Program-made: the position numbers and the translations under genes | Notes under the pieces: model-generated | Database searches by the model: none | Seen by the model: only the letters and a program-made list of their open reading frames with translations | Told to the model about the DNA's origin: nothing | Source: Betaproteobacteria bacterium | GTDB taxonomy: Bacteria > Pseudomonadota > Gammaproteobacteria > Burkholderiales > Usitatibacteraceae | NCBI GenBank assembly: GCA_016709665.1 | Contig: JADJMI010000009.1 | Span: 134,520-198,519, forward strand | Length of the DNA stretch: 64,000 nucleotides | Reading direction: 5' to 3' | Shown here: positions 43,343-53,467 of the stretch, in pieces | How the letters are laid out: each line of letters starts with the position of its first letter | How positions within the stretch are numbered: the stretch's first letter is position 1

Positions 43343-46300
43343 GCGGCAGCCCTCTGGAATGCGCCTTCGAGCCGGTCCTCGAGTTCGTCGCCGGCCTGGC
43401 GCAGCTCCTCGAGCACTTTCGGCTCGGGGTTCCAGTAAGCGCGTTCGTGCGCCTCGAGGAGCCGGTTGGCGACCTTGGCGGACGCGGTCGGGTTCAGCTT
43501 CGCCATGCGCTCGCGCATCTCGGGATCGAGCACGAACGTCTGGGTGAGCTGCTGGTACACCCACGGAGCGACCTGGCCGGTCGTCGCCGACCAGCCCATC
43601 GTGTTGGTGATGTGGGCCTCGATCTGCCGCACGCCCTCGTAGCCGTGCTTCATCATTCCCTCGTACCACTTGGGATTGAGCATGCGCGCGCGCGTCTCGA
43701 GGGCGACCTGCTCGGAAAGCGTGCGCACGGTGCCGTCCCCGGCGGTCTGGTCGCCGATGTAGACCGGCGTCTGGGCGCCGCCCTTGGCGCGGCGGACCGC
43801 GCGGCTGATGCCGCCGAGGGTGTCGAAGTAGGTGTCGACGGTGGTGACGCCCAGTTCGACGGAATCGAGGTTCTGGTAGGCGAGGGAGACGTCGGCCAGC
43901 ACGCTCTGCAGCAGCGCCGAGCGCGCCACGGGCTGGCCCGTGCGACCGTAGGCGAAGCACTTGCGGCGGCTGTACGTCTCGGCGAGCTCGTCCTCGTCGT
44001 CCCAGCGGCTGTTCTCGATGAGGTGGTTCACGTTCGCGCCGTAGGCGCCCTCGGCGTTGCCGTAGACGCGAAGCGCCGCGGTCTCCAGGTCGCAGCCGTG
44101 CTCGGCCTGGTACTTGAGCGCGTGCTTGCGCACGAAGTTGAGCTCGGCGGGCTCGTCGGCGCCGGCGGCGAGGAAGGCCGCCTCGGCGAGCAGGCGCGTC
44201 TGCAGCGGCAGGAGGTCACGGAAGATGCCCGAGAGCGTGATCACGACGTCGACGCGAGGCCGCCCCAGATCCCCGAGCGGCACGAGGGAAGCGCCCGCGA
44301 CGCGGCCGTAGCTGTCGTAGCGCGGCTTCGCGCCCATGAGGGCGAGGGCCTGGGAGATCGGGCCGCCCTCGGTCTTGAGGTTGTCGGTGCCCCACAGCAC
44401 GAGCGCGATGGATTCGGGGAACGGCTCGCCGTCCGCCGCGCGGCGCTCGAGCAGCTTCTGCGCCTGGCGGGCGCCGTCGCGCTGGGCGTAGGCGCTCGGG
44501 ATGCGGAAGGGGTCGAAGCCGTGGATGTTGCGGCCCGTCGGCAGGATCTCCGGGGTGCGGATGAGATCCCCGCCCGGGGCGGGCCGGACGAATCGGCCGT
44601 CGAGCGCGCCGACGAGCGCGGCGGCCTCGTGGTCCTTCGCGAGGAGCTTGTCGATGCGGGCGAGCTCGCGCACGAGCCCGGCATTGCTCTCGGTGGGCTC
44701 GAGTCCCGCGGCCTTGAGGACCTGGCCGTCGGCCTGGCCGGCCACGATCGCAGCGAGAGCCGCGGGTTCGAGTTTCGTGCCGTGCGCGGTCTCGGCCACG
44801 CACTGGAGGGTTTCGACGCGTTCCTCGGGCGAGGGTGCGCGGCCGACGACGTGAAGCCCGTGCGGAATGAGCGTCGTCTCGATCTCGTGCATCTTGTCGC
44901 GCAGCGCGGTCACATTCGCCTGCGCGTCCGCGCCCCAGGCGGGCTCCAGGGCGGCGAGGTCGAGCGCGGCGGCCTGGGCCTGGATGAGGAGGGCGAGGTC
45001 GGCACGTTCCGCGGCGGCTTCCGGATCGAGGGCCCGCCAGCGGTCGACGGACGCCTGCAGGTCGCCCAGCCCGCGATACAGGCCCGCGTGCGTGACGGGC
45101 GGCGTGAGGTAGCTCACGAGCGTCGCCGCCGAGCGCCGCTTGGCGATCATGCCCTCGGACGGGTTGTTCGACGCGTAGAGGTAGAAGTTGGGCAGGTCGC
45201 CGATGAGGCGGTCGGGCCAGTCGGCGCCGGAGAGCCCCGACTGCTTGCCGGGCATGAACTCGAGCGCGCCGTGGGTGCCGAAGTGCAGCACGGCATGGGC
45301 GCCGAAGTCCTCGCGGATCCACCGGTAGAAGGCCGAGAAGGCGTGCGTCGGCGCGAAGCCCTTCTCGAAGAGCAGTCGCATCGGATCGCCCTCGTAGCCG
45401 AACGCGGGTTGCACGCCCACGAACACGTTGCCGAAGCGCTCGCCCATCACGAAGATCGAGCGCCCGTCGCTTTGCTGGCGGCCCGGCGCGGGACCCCACT
45501 GGGCCTCGATCTGCGGCAGCCAGCGCTCGCGGCGCACATGGTCGGCGGCGTCGATTCTCGCGTGCACGTTGGCGAGGGCGCCCAGCGAAGGCGCGTTGCC
45601 GACGATGATCCGTTCGCGAAGCCGGTCGGCGCTTTCCGGCATCTCGACGGTGTAGCCCTCGTCGCGGAGCGACGCGAGCATGTTGTGCAGGGATTCGAAC
45701 ACCGCGAGGTGGGCGGCGGTGCCCGTGTTCCCGGCGTTGGGCGGGTAGTTGAAGATGACGAGCGCGAGCTTGCGGTTCGCGCGCTCGGAGCGGCGCAGCC
45801 GCACGAGCTTCTCGGCCCGCGCGGCGAGCATCTCGGCGCGGTCGATGCAGGCGTGCATGTCGCGGCCGCCCTCGGCCGGCGGGAACACGCAGGCGCGATG
45901 GCATCCCGGGCAGGCCACGCCGGCGGCGTCGGAACGACCGCCGAACACCATCGGCCCGGTGGCGCCGTCGAGCTCGGGGATCGCGACCATCATCGTGCTC
46001 TCGACCGGAATCAGCCCGCGGTCGGAGGCTCCCCCACTGCTCGAGCGTCTGGAATTCGACGGGATGGGCGGCGAGGTAGGGCACGTCCAGCTTCGCCAGT
46101 ACTTCCTCGGCCGCGCGCGCGTCGTTGTACGCCGGGCCGCCCACGAGGGAGAAGCCGGTGAGCGAGATCACGGCGTCCACGCGGGAGCGATCGCCGTCGA
46201 CGAAGAACGCGTCGATGGCCGGCCGCGCGTCGAGACCCGTCGCGAACGCCGGCACCACCGAAAGGCCGCGGGCCTCGAGGGCCGCGATCACGCCGTCGTA

Positions 46301-47101
46301 GTGCGCCGTGTTGCCCGCGAGCAGGTAGGAGCGCAGCAGCAGCAGGCCCACGCGCCCCTTCGTGCCGGCGGCGGGGAGGCTGCGGGCCTCCTCGGACATG
46401 CGGCCGTCGATGCCCGGGTGGTAGACGCCGATCTCGGGGTAGTCGATCGGCGGCGCGGCCGTGAGGGTGCCGCGCAGGGCGCGCCGCGGACCGTCGGCAT
46501 ACCGGGTGACGAGCAGGCGCACGAGGTTCGCGACGTTCTCCTCGGATCCGCCGAGCCAGTACTGCAGGGCGAGGAAATAGGCCCGGACGTCCTGGGCGGA
46601 GCCCGGGATGAACCGCAGGATCTTCGGGATCCGGCGAAGCATCTTCATCTGCTGGGCGCCGGCGCTGCCGGACCCGCCGGGCTTGTCCTTGCCGCCGCGC
46701 AGGCGCTTGAGGAGGGCGAGTGCCCCGCCGGAGGAGCCGTCCATCGCGAAGCGTCCCAGGCGCGTGAGCCGGGTCACCTCGCCGGCGCACATCGCGCACA
46801 CGAGGGCGTCGCAGCCGTCGCGGCGCGCGGCGAGCGCGGGCAGCACGGGCAGGAAGTGATCCTCCATGAACAGCATCGTGGCGACGATGATGTCGCCCGA
46901 GGCGATGTCGTCGAGGCAGCGGGCGAGGGCCGAAGGATCGTTGCTCCACTCGGCGGCGGCGTGCACGCGCAGCTGCAGGCCGGGCAGCTCGTCCACGAGC
47001 GAGGCGCGGGCGCGCTCGGTCGCGCTCGCGAGATGGGTGTCCATCGTCACGATCACGACCCTCACGGGCGTGCGGTCAGCGGCTGTAGTGCGCTTTGGCA
47101 T
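43339..47101 (-). CDS. bchH: Magnesium chelatase subunit H (BchH), one frameshift
   Basis: Porphyrin-binding chelatase subunit of 1253 aa once one base is removed. The N-terminal third (MPKRTTAADRTPVRVVIVTM … EFQTLEQWG) and the rest (from MMVAIPELDGATGPMVFGG) lie in different frames. The break is in the CCCCC run near 46029-46035 (five G on the coding strand; four restore QWGASDRGLIPVESTMM). Conserved blocks NPSEGMIAKRRSAATLVSYL and VLHFGTHGALEFMPGKQ are intact. The start overlaps the end of bchB by 26 bp. Confidence 0.93.
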
Positions 47102-48719
47102 CGTAGAGCGTCTCCACGGTGATCCTGCGGATGCCGCGCTCGAGAGCGAAGCGTTCGGTGTTGCGCCGGGCCTTGCCGCGGACGAAGAACGGGATCTTCC
47201 CGAGCTCCTTCTCGCCATCCGGGGTCCACTGCGGGTCGCCCGGCTCGTTCGCCGCGGCAGCCTCGATCGCCGGCGCCGGCTTCGCGGGCTCGGTCGAGGG
47301 CGCGGGCGGGGAAAGGGGTGCCGGCCTGGGCGTCGCGGGCGAGGCGGCCGGCAGGTGCGATGCCGCGGCGCCATCGTGGAACTCGAAATCCTCGCGGAAC
47401 ATCTGCAGCAGGTGCTCCTCGAGACCCATCATCAGCGGGTGCACCCAGGCGTCGAAGAGGACGTTGGCCCCCTCGAAGCCGAACACGGGGCTGTAGCGGG
47501 CCGGCACGTCCTGCACGTGGATCGGCGAGGAAATGACGGCGCAGGCGATCCCCAGGCGCTTGGCGATGTGGCGCTCCATCTGCGTGCCGAGCACCAGTTC
47601 CGGGCTCGTCGCCGCGATGGCCTTCTCGACCTCGAGATAGTCGTCGCTCACGAGGGCCTCGACGCCGTGGCGAGCCGCCGCCTCCCGCACGTCGCGGGCG
47701 AAGGCGCGGTCGTAGGTGCCGAGCCCGACGACGGTGAACCCCATCTCCTCGGCCGCGATGCGCGCGGCGGCCACCGCGTGGGTCGCGTCCGCGAAGATGA
47801 AGACGCGCTTGCCCGTGAGGTAGGTCGAGTCCACCGAGCGCGAGTACCAGGGCACGCGGGAGGCGGACGAGGATCTCGCCGCCTGGCCGGGCCTCTCGCC
47901 TTCCAGGGCGGCCGCGGCGTCGAGTCCGGCGAGGCCGGCCACTTCGGCGATGAAGTCGCGCGTCGCGCCCACGCCCATCGGGATGCACTTCGTGCGTGGC
48001 ATGCCGAACTGGCGCTCGAGCCACGACGCGAGCGTGCGCGAGACTTCCGGGTAGAGGTCGATATTGAAGTCGGCCTCGGGAAGCCGGCGGATGTCCTCCG
48101 GGCTCGCGCCGAGCGGCGCGACGACGTTCACGTCGATGCCCAGGCGATCGAGCAGCCGTCCGATCTCGGTGACGTCGTCGCGGCAGCGGAAGGCGAGGGC
48201 GGTCGGGCCGAGCAGGTTGGCGCGCGGGCGCCGTCCGCTGTCGCGAGCGGCCCGGGGCGTGCCGGGCGGCGGGACGCGATCGGCGAGCAGCGCGCGCACG
48301 AGCAGGTAGAAGGTCTCGGCCGCGCCCCAGTTTTCCTTCTTGGAGTAGGCGGGCAGCTCGAGGGGGACGACCGGCACCGGCAGGCGCATTCCCTGCGCGA
48401 GCGAGCCGGGCTGGTCCTGGATGAGCTCGGCCGTGCAGGACTCCCCGACGAGGATCACCTGCGGGGCGAACCGCTCGAGGGCGTCCGCGACCGCGCGGGT
48501 CACGAGGTTGGCGGTGTCACCGCCGAGGTCCCGCGCCTGGAACGTGGTGTACGTGACGGGCGGGCGGCGGTCCTGGCGGTCGATCATGGTGAAGAGCAGG
48601 TCGGCGTACGTATCGCCTTGCGGCGCGTGCAGGACCAGGTGGACGCCGCGCATCGAGTCGGCGATGCGCATCGCGCCGACGTGCGGAGGTCCTTCGTAGG
48701 TCCATAGCGTCAGTTGCAA
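47076..48719 (-). CDS. bchB: Light-independent protochlorophyllide reductase subunit BchB
   Basis: NifK-like subunit of 547 aa. It begins MQLTLWTYEGPPHVGAMRIA; the Asp cluster-ligand region (PQGDTYADLLFTMIDR), VGESCTAELIQDQPG and GVEALVSDDYLEVEKAIA are recognisable. A Pro/Ala-rich linker (about 430-470) precedes the C-terminal domain (WTPDGEKELGKIPFFVRGKA) of all BchB proteins. It starts 10 bp after bchN. Confidence 0.95.
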   Translation of the reverse strand: MQLTLWTYEGPPHVGAMRIADSMRGVHLVLHAPQGDTYADLLFTMIDRQDRRPPVTYTTFQARDLGGDTANLVTRAVADALERFAPQVILVGESCTAELIQDQPGSLAQGMRLPVPVVPLELPAYSKKENWGAAETFYLLVRALLADRVPPPGTPRAARDSGRRPRANLLGPTALAFRCRDDVTEIGRLLDRLGIDVNVVAPLGASPEDIRRLPEADFNIDLYPEVSRTLASWLERQFGMPRTKCIPMGVGATRDFIAEVAGLAGLDAAAALEGERPGQAARSSSASRVPWYSRSVDSTYLTGKRVFIFADATHAVAAARIAAEEMGFTVVGLGTYDRAFARDVREAAARHGVEALVSDDYLEVEKAIAATSPELVLGTQMERHIAKRLGIACAVISSPIHVQDVPARYSPVFGFEGANVLFDAWVHPLMMGLEEHLLQMFREDFEFHDGAAASHLPAASPATPRPAPLSPPAPSTEPAKPAPAIEAAAANEPGDPQWTPDGEKELGKIPFFVRGKARRNTERFALERGIRRITVETLYDAKAHYSR

Positions 48720-48729
48720 GCGGGCATCC

Positions 48730-50013
48730 TCATAGCTTGAGCCGCTCCCGGCGCTCGACCGGCCGGGCGAAGATGCCCCCCAGGTCGCCGGCCTGCTCGT
48801 AGCCGTGGATCGGCGTGAAGACCAGTTCGATGGACCACTTGGTGGTGAGGCCCTCGGCCTCCAGCGGATTGGCGAGCCCGAGCCCGCAGACGGTGAGGTC
48901 GGGTTTCGCCGCGCGCACGCGCTCGAGCTGGCGCTCCAGGTGCTGGCCTTCGCTCAGCGTGGCCTCGGGCGGCAGCAGCGGCAGTTCCGCGGCGACCATC
49001 TGGCGGTCCAGGTAGGGCGTGCCGACTTCCACGACCGACATCCCGAGCTCGCGGTGCAGGAAGCGGGCGAGCGGGATCTCGAGCTGGGAATCGGGCATCA
49101 GGAAGACGCGCTTGCCCGAGAGCCGCTCGCGGGCGCGTTCGAGCGAGGCGCGGGCGCGGGCGATGCCCGGTGCGGTCACCGCGTCGAAGCGTTCCTCGGA
49201 AACGCCCCAGGCGTCGGCCGCGGCGCGAAGCCAGGCCGTGGTTCCCTCGGCCCCGAAGGGGTAGGGGGCCTGCAGGATCCTCGCCCCGCGCGCCACGAGG
49301 GCGCGGGCGGTCTCGCCATTGAACGGCTGGGCGAGCAGCAACTGCGTCCCCGGGCCGACCGGCGGCAGGTCGCGGGCGCGCCGGGCCGGCAGGAAGCGGA
49401 CGGGGCCGATGCCCAGGTCGGCGAAGAGCCGCGCGAGCTGGTCCTCGACCACGTCGGCCACGCAGCCGACCACCAGGAGCTGCCGTTCGTCCGTCGACGG
49501 CAGCGTCGGCACGAGCGAGCGAAGCGCGTTGTCCTCGCCCTGGGTGAAGGTGGTCTCGATGCCGGAGCCGGAGTAGTTGTGCACGCGCACGCGCGGGAAC
49601 AGGCGGGCGTTCAGGCGCTCGGCGGCCTTGCCCAGGTCCAGCTTGATGACTTCGGAGGGGCAGGAGCCCACCAGGAAGAGGGTGGCGATGTCGGGGCGCC
49701 GTTCGAGCAGCGTGACGCAGATGCGGTCCAGCTCGTCGCCGGCGTCGGCGAGGCCGGCCAGGTCGCGGTCCGTGAGGATCGCCGTCGCGAAGCGCGGCTC
49801 GGCGAAGATCATGACGCCGGCCGCCGACTGGATGAGGTGGGCGCAGGTGCGCGAACCCACGACGAGGAAGAAGGCGTCCTGCATCTTGCGATGCAGCCAG
49901 ACGATGCCGGTGAGACCGCAGAAGACCTCGCGCTGGCCGCGTTCGCGCAGGACGATGGGCTCGATGCGCCCGGCCGGGGGCTCGCAGGCGCGGGGCGTGC
50001 TGAGGTCGTTCAT
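48730..50013 (-). CDS. bchN: Light-independent protochlorophyllide reductase subunit BchN
   Basis: NifD-like subunit of 427 aa. Cluster cysteines occur in EVFCGLTGIVWLHRK, VGSRTCAHLIQSAAGV and LVGSCPSEVIKLDL. With BchB it reduces ring D of protochlorophyllide without light. The start overlaps the bchF stop in ATGA. Confidence 0.96.
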   Translation of the reverse strand: MNDLSTPRACEPPAGRIEPIVLRERGQREVFCGLTGIVWLHRKMQDAFFLVVGSRTCAHLIQSAAGVMIFAEPRFATAILTDRDLAGLADAGDELDRICVTLLERRPDIATLFLVGSCPSEVIKLDLGKAAERLNARLFPRVRVHNYSGSGIETTFTQGEDNALRSLVPTLPSTDERQLLVVGCVADVVEDQLARLFADLGIGPVRFLPARRARDLPPVGPGTQLLLAQPFNGETARALVARGARILQAPYPFGAEGTTAWLRAAADAWGVSEERFDAVTAPGIARARASLERARERLSGKRVFLMPDSQLEIPLARFLHRELGMSVVEVGTPYLDRQMVAAELPLLPPEATLSEGQHLERQLERVRAAKPDLTVCGLGLANPLEAEGLTTKWSIELVFTPIHGYEQAGDLGGIFARPVERRERLKL

Positions 50014-50531
50014 TCGGGAAGGGCGAGGCCGGGGACGGCGCGGGAGGCAGCGGCCTCGTCGCGGCGGGCGGCCTTCAGCTTGAGCAGGAACTGCGCGGCG
50101 TTGACGACGTAGGCGGCGTAGGCCGCCAGGGCGATCAGCATCTGTTCGCGCGCCCCGAGGGCGTCGGTCGCGAACGCGACGAGATAGGCGGTGTGCAGGG
50201 CGAGGACCGCCATGCTGAAGACGTCTTCCCAGAAGAAGGCGGGCGCGAACAGGTAGACGCCGAAGACGTCCTTCTCCCAGATGCAGCCGGTGACCATGAT
50301 GGCGTAGAGCACCACCGTCTTCACCACCACCGAGGTCGCGGCCGCCGCCAGCCCGTCGCCGGTCGTGAGGAAGCGTATGACCAGGAACAGGCTCACCGCG
50401 AAGACGAGGAACTGGAGGGGGGCCAGGATGCCCTGCACGAGGGTCCATGGCGACGCATCCCGGCGTTCACGCTCCGCCGGCGAATACAGTGGCTTGCTTT
50501 GGAGCCGCCTTCTTGTATGTTGCGTTGGCAT
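50010..50531 (-). CDS. bchF: 3-vinyl bacteriochlorophyllide hydratase BchF
   Basis: 173-aa membrane protein with about four helices; SPAERERRDASPWTLVQGIL and GCIWEKDVFGVYLFAPAFFW are BchF signatures. It hydrates the C3 vinyl group, preparing for BchC. It is the first gene of the long minus-strand run to 30799, and the gap upstream carries PpsR-type operators. Confidence 0.94.
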   Translation of the reverse strand: MPTQHTRRRLQSKPLYSPAERERRDASPWTLVQGILAPLQFLVFAVSLFLVIRFLTTGDGLAAAATSVVVKTVVLYAIMVTGCIWEKDVFGVYLFAPAFFWEDVFSMAVLALHTAYLVAFATDALGAREQMLIALAAYAAYVVNAAQFLLKLKAARRDEAAASRAVPGLALPE

Positions 50532-50577
50532 TGCCGCTCCCCCTAGTGAGCAAAATCTAGCCCCCGCGTCGCGATGT

Positions 50578-50595
50578 TGTCAACATAAATTGACA
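50578..50595. promoter_or_regulatory. PpsR-type operator 1, bchF/aerR gap
   Basis: TGTCAACATAAATTGACA, an exact TGT-N12-ACA with strong symmetry, lies 47 bp before bchF and 181 bp before aerR. Confidence 0.85.
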
Positions 50596-50631
50596 TATCG
50601 GGTTCTTGACATGTCATTTCGATTGACGGGA

Positions 50632-50649
50632 TGTCAGGGCAGGTATACA
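50632..50649. promoter_or_regulatory. PpsR-type operator 2, bchF/aerR gap
   Basis: TGTCAGGGCAGGTATACA is an exact TGT-N12-ACA. Between the two boxes lies a third, imperfect one (ATGTCATTTCGATTGACGG at 50611-50629) whose half-sites are one base too close. The region of 244 bp has no gene. Confidence 0.75.
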
Positions 50650-50775
50650 AATTCGCAAAGTTCGAAGCGATTGCGGGCAATGCAGGGGGGGTCCCCGAAC
50701 CGGCCAAGGTCCGGGGCTAGACGCGACGAAGTCCCGACAGGACGGCCGCGCCGGTAGCAGCATCGGAGAAAGCCG

Positions 50776-51663
50776 ATGGATGCGATGTCGCGCGGCCCCT
50801 CGGGGTTGGGGCGGGGGGAGGAGGAGCTGAGGGGCCTGTCGGCGTTGTCCGGGTTCGCGCCAGGGGTCTGTACCGACGGATTGTCAGGGCTGCTGCAGGT
50901 CATCGAGGCGGAGATCATTCCGCGCCTGATGATCGCGCATGGCACGCCCGCGACCGCGAACGCGGTCCTGCAGGGCGCCTCCTGGGTATCGCTCCCGGAT
51001 GCCGTCCGCGAATTCACCGAGATCGTGCTGGGGCCCGATGCCGAGGCCGCCATCGCCTATGTCGATCGCATCCACCGGCAGGGCGCTTCCCTGGAATCGC
51101 TCTGCGTCGAACTGCTCGCGCCCACGGCGCGCCGGCTCGGCCAGCTGTGGGAGACGGACGACCGGGACATCGCGGAGGTGACGCTCGGCCTGCTTCGCCT
51201 TCACTCGGTCCTGCGTCACATGAGCCCCTGCCCCGGCGAGGAGCCGGCTTCGTGCGACGTGCCTGCGCCGCGCGCGCTCCTCGTGCCCGCTCCCGGGGAG
51301 GATCACCGCCTGGGCATCGCCATGGTCGTCGAGTTCTTCCGGCGCTCGGGCTGGGTGGTCGATGGCGACGCGCCCGAGTCGCTGGACGATCTCCGGTCGC
51401 TCGTGCGCACGCAATGGTTCGACGTGGTCGGCTTGTCGGTCAGTTGCACCTCGCGGCTCGACCTGCTGGCGGAGTGCGTGGGGGCCGTGCGCCACGCCTC
51501 GCGCAATCGCCACGTGGCGATCCTCGTCGGTGGGCAGCTGTTCGCGCGTTCGCCCGAGCTGGGCGCGACGATCGATGCGGACATGACGGTGGTCGACGGT
51601 TTGCTCGCGCCCACCGAGGCGCGGGAACTCGTGGCGCGGCGAAGCCGGGCCGCGCGGGCCTGA
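50776..51663 (+). CDS. aerR: B12-binding regulator AerR/PpaA
   Basis: 295-aa SCHIC-type protein: a helical N-terminal half (about 50-150) and a cobalamin-binding-like C-terminal half with PGEDHRLGIAMVVEFF (His177 as candidate cobalt ligand), VVGLSVSCTSRLDLL and ILVGGQLFARSPELGA. In Rhodobacter, AerR/PpaA binds B12 and modulates CrtJ/PpsR. Gene order bchF, aerR, ppsR is the standard one. It probably has PpsR boxes upstream. Confidence 0.9.
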   Translation: MDAMSRGPSGLGRGEEELRGLSALSGFAPGVCTDGLSGLLQVIEAEIIPRLMIAHGTPATANAVLQGASWVSLPDAVREFTEIVLGPDAEAAIAYVDRIHRQGASLESLCVELLAPTARRLGQLWETDDRDIAEVTLGLLRLHSVLRHMSPCPGEEPASCDVPAPRALLVPAPGEDHRLGIAMVVEFFRRSGWVVDGDAPESLDDLRSLVRTQWFDVVGLSVSCTSRLDLLAECVGAVRHASRNRHVAILVGGQLFARSPELGATIDADMTVVDGLLAPTEARELVARRSRAARA

Positions 51664-51981
51664 TTCGTCAGGCAAGGTTTACAGGGCATGGTGTCGACTA
51701 TTCGACATAAGACCAAAGGCCCTGGAAATGATAGACTTACAGTCGTCGGTCCAGAATGATCGCGACTTGCCGATATCAGGAGGAACCGTGCCGGATCGAG
51801 CGCGGAGAGCAAGGGGTCGCAGCCGCCGGTCCGGGACTGCGCCTTAAACTACCGAGGCGAGGCTCCAGGGCGCGTCTCAAGGAAGAATCCATTGGCACGC
51901 CGCAAGTTGCCTGTTGCGGGATCTCGGCCGCCCACCCAGCGCCCCGGTGGTTCCGGCGTCACTCATGCTGTTTCCGATCCG
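51664..51981 (+). other. aerR-ppsR intergenic region (318 bp)
   Basis: No full gene is seen. It holds a perfect inverted repeat at 51692-51707 and an AAGGAAG (51879-51885) before an in-frame TTG at 51892 that could give PpsR a 30-residue N-terminal extension. No TGT-N12-ACA box was found. Confidence 0.5.
51692..51707. repeat. Inverted repeat upstream of ppsR
   Basis: TGTCGA-CTAT-TCGACA is a perfect 6-bp palindrome with a 4-bp centre, 29 bp after aerR. Its half-sites resemble PpsR boxes but the spacing is N10, not N12. It could bind another regulator, or be a PpsR box variant. Confidence 0.5.
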
Positions 51982-53403
51982 ATGAAGCCCTTCGAGAGCC
52001 CGCGCAGCACCCTTGGGGGGCTTGAGCCCGAGCAGGCCGCCGCCCTGATCGCCGCCACCGCGGACGTGGCGCTCGTCGTCGACAGCGCCGGCATCATCCG
52101 CGACGTCGCCTTCGGCAGCGACGAGCTCTCGAGCGAAGGCTACTCGCGCTGGCTGGGGCAGCCGTGGGTCGATACCGTGACGCCCGAAAGCCGCCCCAAG
52201 GTGGAAGCGCTCCTGCGCGACGCCGGATCCACCAACGCCTCCAAGTGGCGCCACGTGAACCATCCGTCGTCCCACGGCGCGGACGTGCCCGTCATGTACT
52301 CCGCGGTCCAGGTCGGCAACAAGGATCGCGTCGTCGCCATCGGCCGCGACCTGCGGGCGGTCGCCTCGCTGCAGAGCCGGCTGGTCGAGGCGCAGCAATC
52401 CATGGAGCGCGACTACTGGCGGCTTCGCCAGGTCGAAACGCGCTACCGGTTGCTCTTCCAGATGGCCTCCGAGGCCGTGCTCGTCATCGATGCCGCCACC
52501 GAGAAGGTCGCCGAGGCCAATCCGGCCGCGGCCCAGCTCCTGGGCGACAACGTGAACCGGATCGTCGGGCGCACGTTCATCGATTGCTTCGACCGGCGCA
52601 GCGCCCAGGCCGTCGACTCGCTTCTCGCCGCCATCCGCGCATCCGGTCGCGCGGAGGACGTCCGGCTGCGCCTGGCCGAGCCGGGCGGCGACTGCATCGT
52701 GGGTGGCACGCTCTTCCGCCACGACAAGTCCTCGTCGTTCCTCATCCGCCTCGCGGTGCCGCAAGCCGAACCCGCGAGCTCGATCGAGCAGCGCGGTCGC
52801 GCGAGCCTGCTCGTCGCCGTCGAGAACTCGCCCGACGCCTTCGTCGTCACCGACATGCAGGGGCGCGTCATCACGGCGAACGCCGCGTTCTACGAGCTGG
52901 CCCAGATCCTCAGCGAGCAGCACGCGAAAGGCGTCTCGCTCGACCAGTGGCTCGGCCGCCCCGGCGTCGACCTGAACGTCCTGCTCACGAACCTTCGGCA
53001 GCACGGCAGCGTCCGGCTCTTCGCGACCACGATCAAGGGCGAGAACGGCATGGTGTCGGAAGTCGAGATCACCGCGGTCGCCGCCCCGGCGGCCGACCCG
53101 CCCTGCCTGGGCTTCGCGATCCGCAACGTCGAGCGGCGCCTCGCGTGGGAAGGCGGCGGAAAGCGCGACGTGCCGCGCTCCGTGGAGCAGCTGAAGGAAC
53201 TCGTGGGCCGCGTGCCCCTGCGCGACATCGTGCGGGACACGACGGACGTGATCGAGCGGCTGTGCATCGAGGCCGCCCTCGACCTGACGCGCGACAACCG
53301 CGCGCTCGCCGCGGAAATGCTCGGCCTGAGCCGCCAGAGCCTCTACGTCAAGCTGCGCCGCTTCGGCATGGGCGACCTGGGCGGCGATAACGCCGACGAG
53401 TGA
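51982..53403 (+). CDS. ppsR: Photosynthesis repressor PpsR/CrtJ
   Basis: 473-aa transcription factor with an N-terminal domain, two PAS domains joined by a helix (RLVEAQQSMERDYWRLRQVETRYRLL split across about 115-150) and a C-terminal Fis-type helix-turn-helix (RALAAEMLGLSRQSLYVKLR). Cys428 in IERLCIEAALDLT matches the redox-active Cys of the DNA-binding domain (R. sphaeroides Cys424); the second Cys (251) region has no Cys here. ATG at 51982 fits family length, though TTG at 51892 has a better ribosome site. Confidence 0.93.
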   Translation: MKPFESPRSTLGGLEPEQAAALIAATADVALVVDSAGIIRDVAFGSDELSSEGYSRWLGQPWVDTVTPESRPKVEALLRDAGSTNASKWRHVNHPSSHGADVPVMYSAVQVGNKDRVVAIGRDLRAVASLQSRLVEAQQSMERDYWRLRQVETRYRLLFQMASEAVLVIDAATEKVAEANPAAAQLLGDNVNRIVGRTFIDCFDRRSAQAVDSLLAAIRASGRAEDVRLRLAEPGGDCIVGGTLFRHDKSSSFLIRLAVPQAEPASSIEQRGRASLLVAVENSPDAFVVTDMQGRVITANAAFYELAQILSEQHAKGVSLDQWLGRPGVDLNVLLTNLRQHGSVRLFATTIKGENGMVSEVEITAVAAPAADPPCLGFAIRNVERRLAWEGGGKRDVPRSVEQLKELVGRVPLRDIVRDTTDVIERLCIEAALDLTRDNRALAAEMLGLSRQSLYVKLRRFGMGDLGGDNADE

Positions 53404-53418
53404 CACTCGGGGCCGTTG

Positions 53419-53436
53419 TGTAAATTGAAGTTGACT
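53419..53436. promoter_or_regulatory. Degenerate PpsR-type operator upstream of bchG
   Basis: TGTAAATTGAAGTTGACT fits TGT-N12-ACW with one mismatch at the last base. It lies 15 bp after ppsR and 31 bp before the bchG ATG. Confidence 0.55.
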
Positions 53437-53467
53437 GTTTTTCGTGTCAGGGAATAGCATCCCCGAC

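Noticed and set aside
51892..51981. TTG start for PpsR at 51892
   Set aside because: The extra 30 residues are low-complexity and beyond usual PpsR length, though the ribosome site is good; kept as an alternative only.
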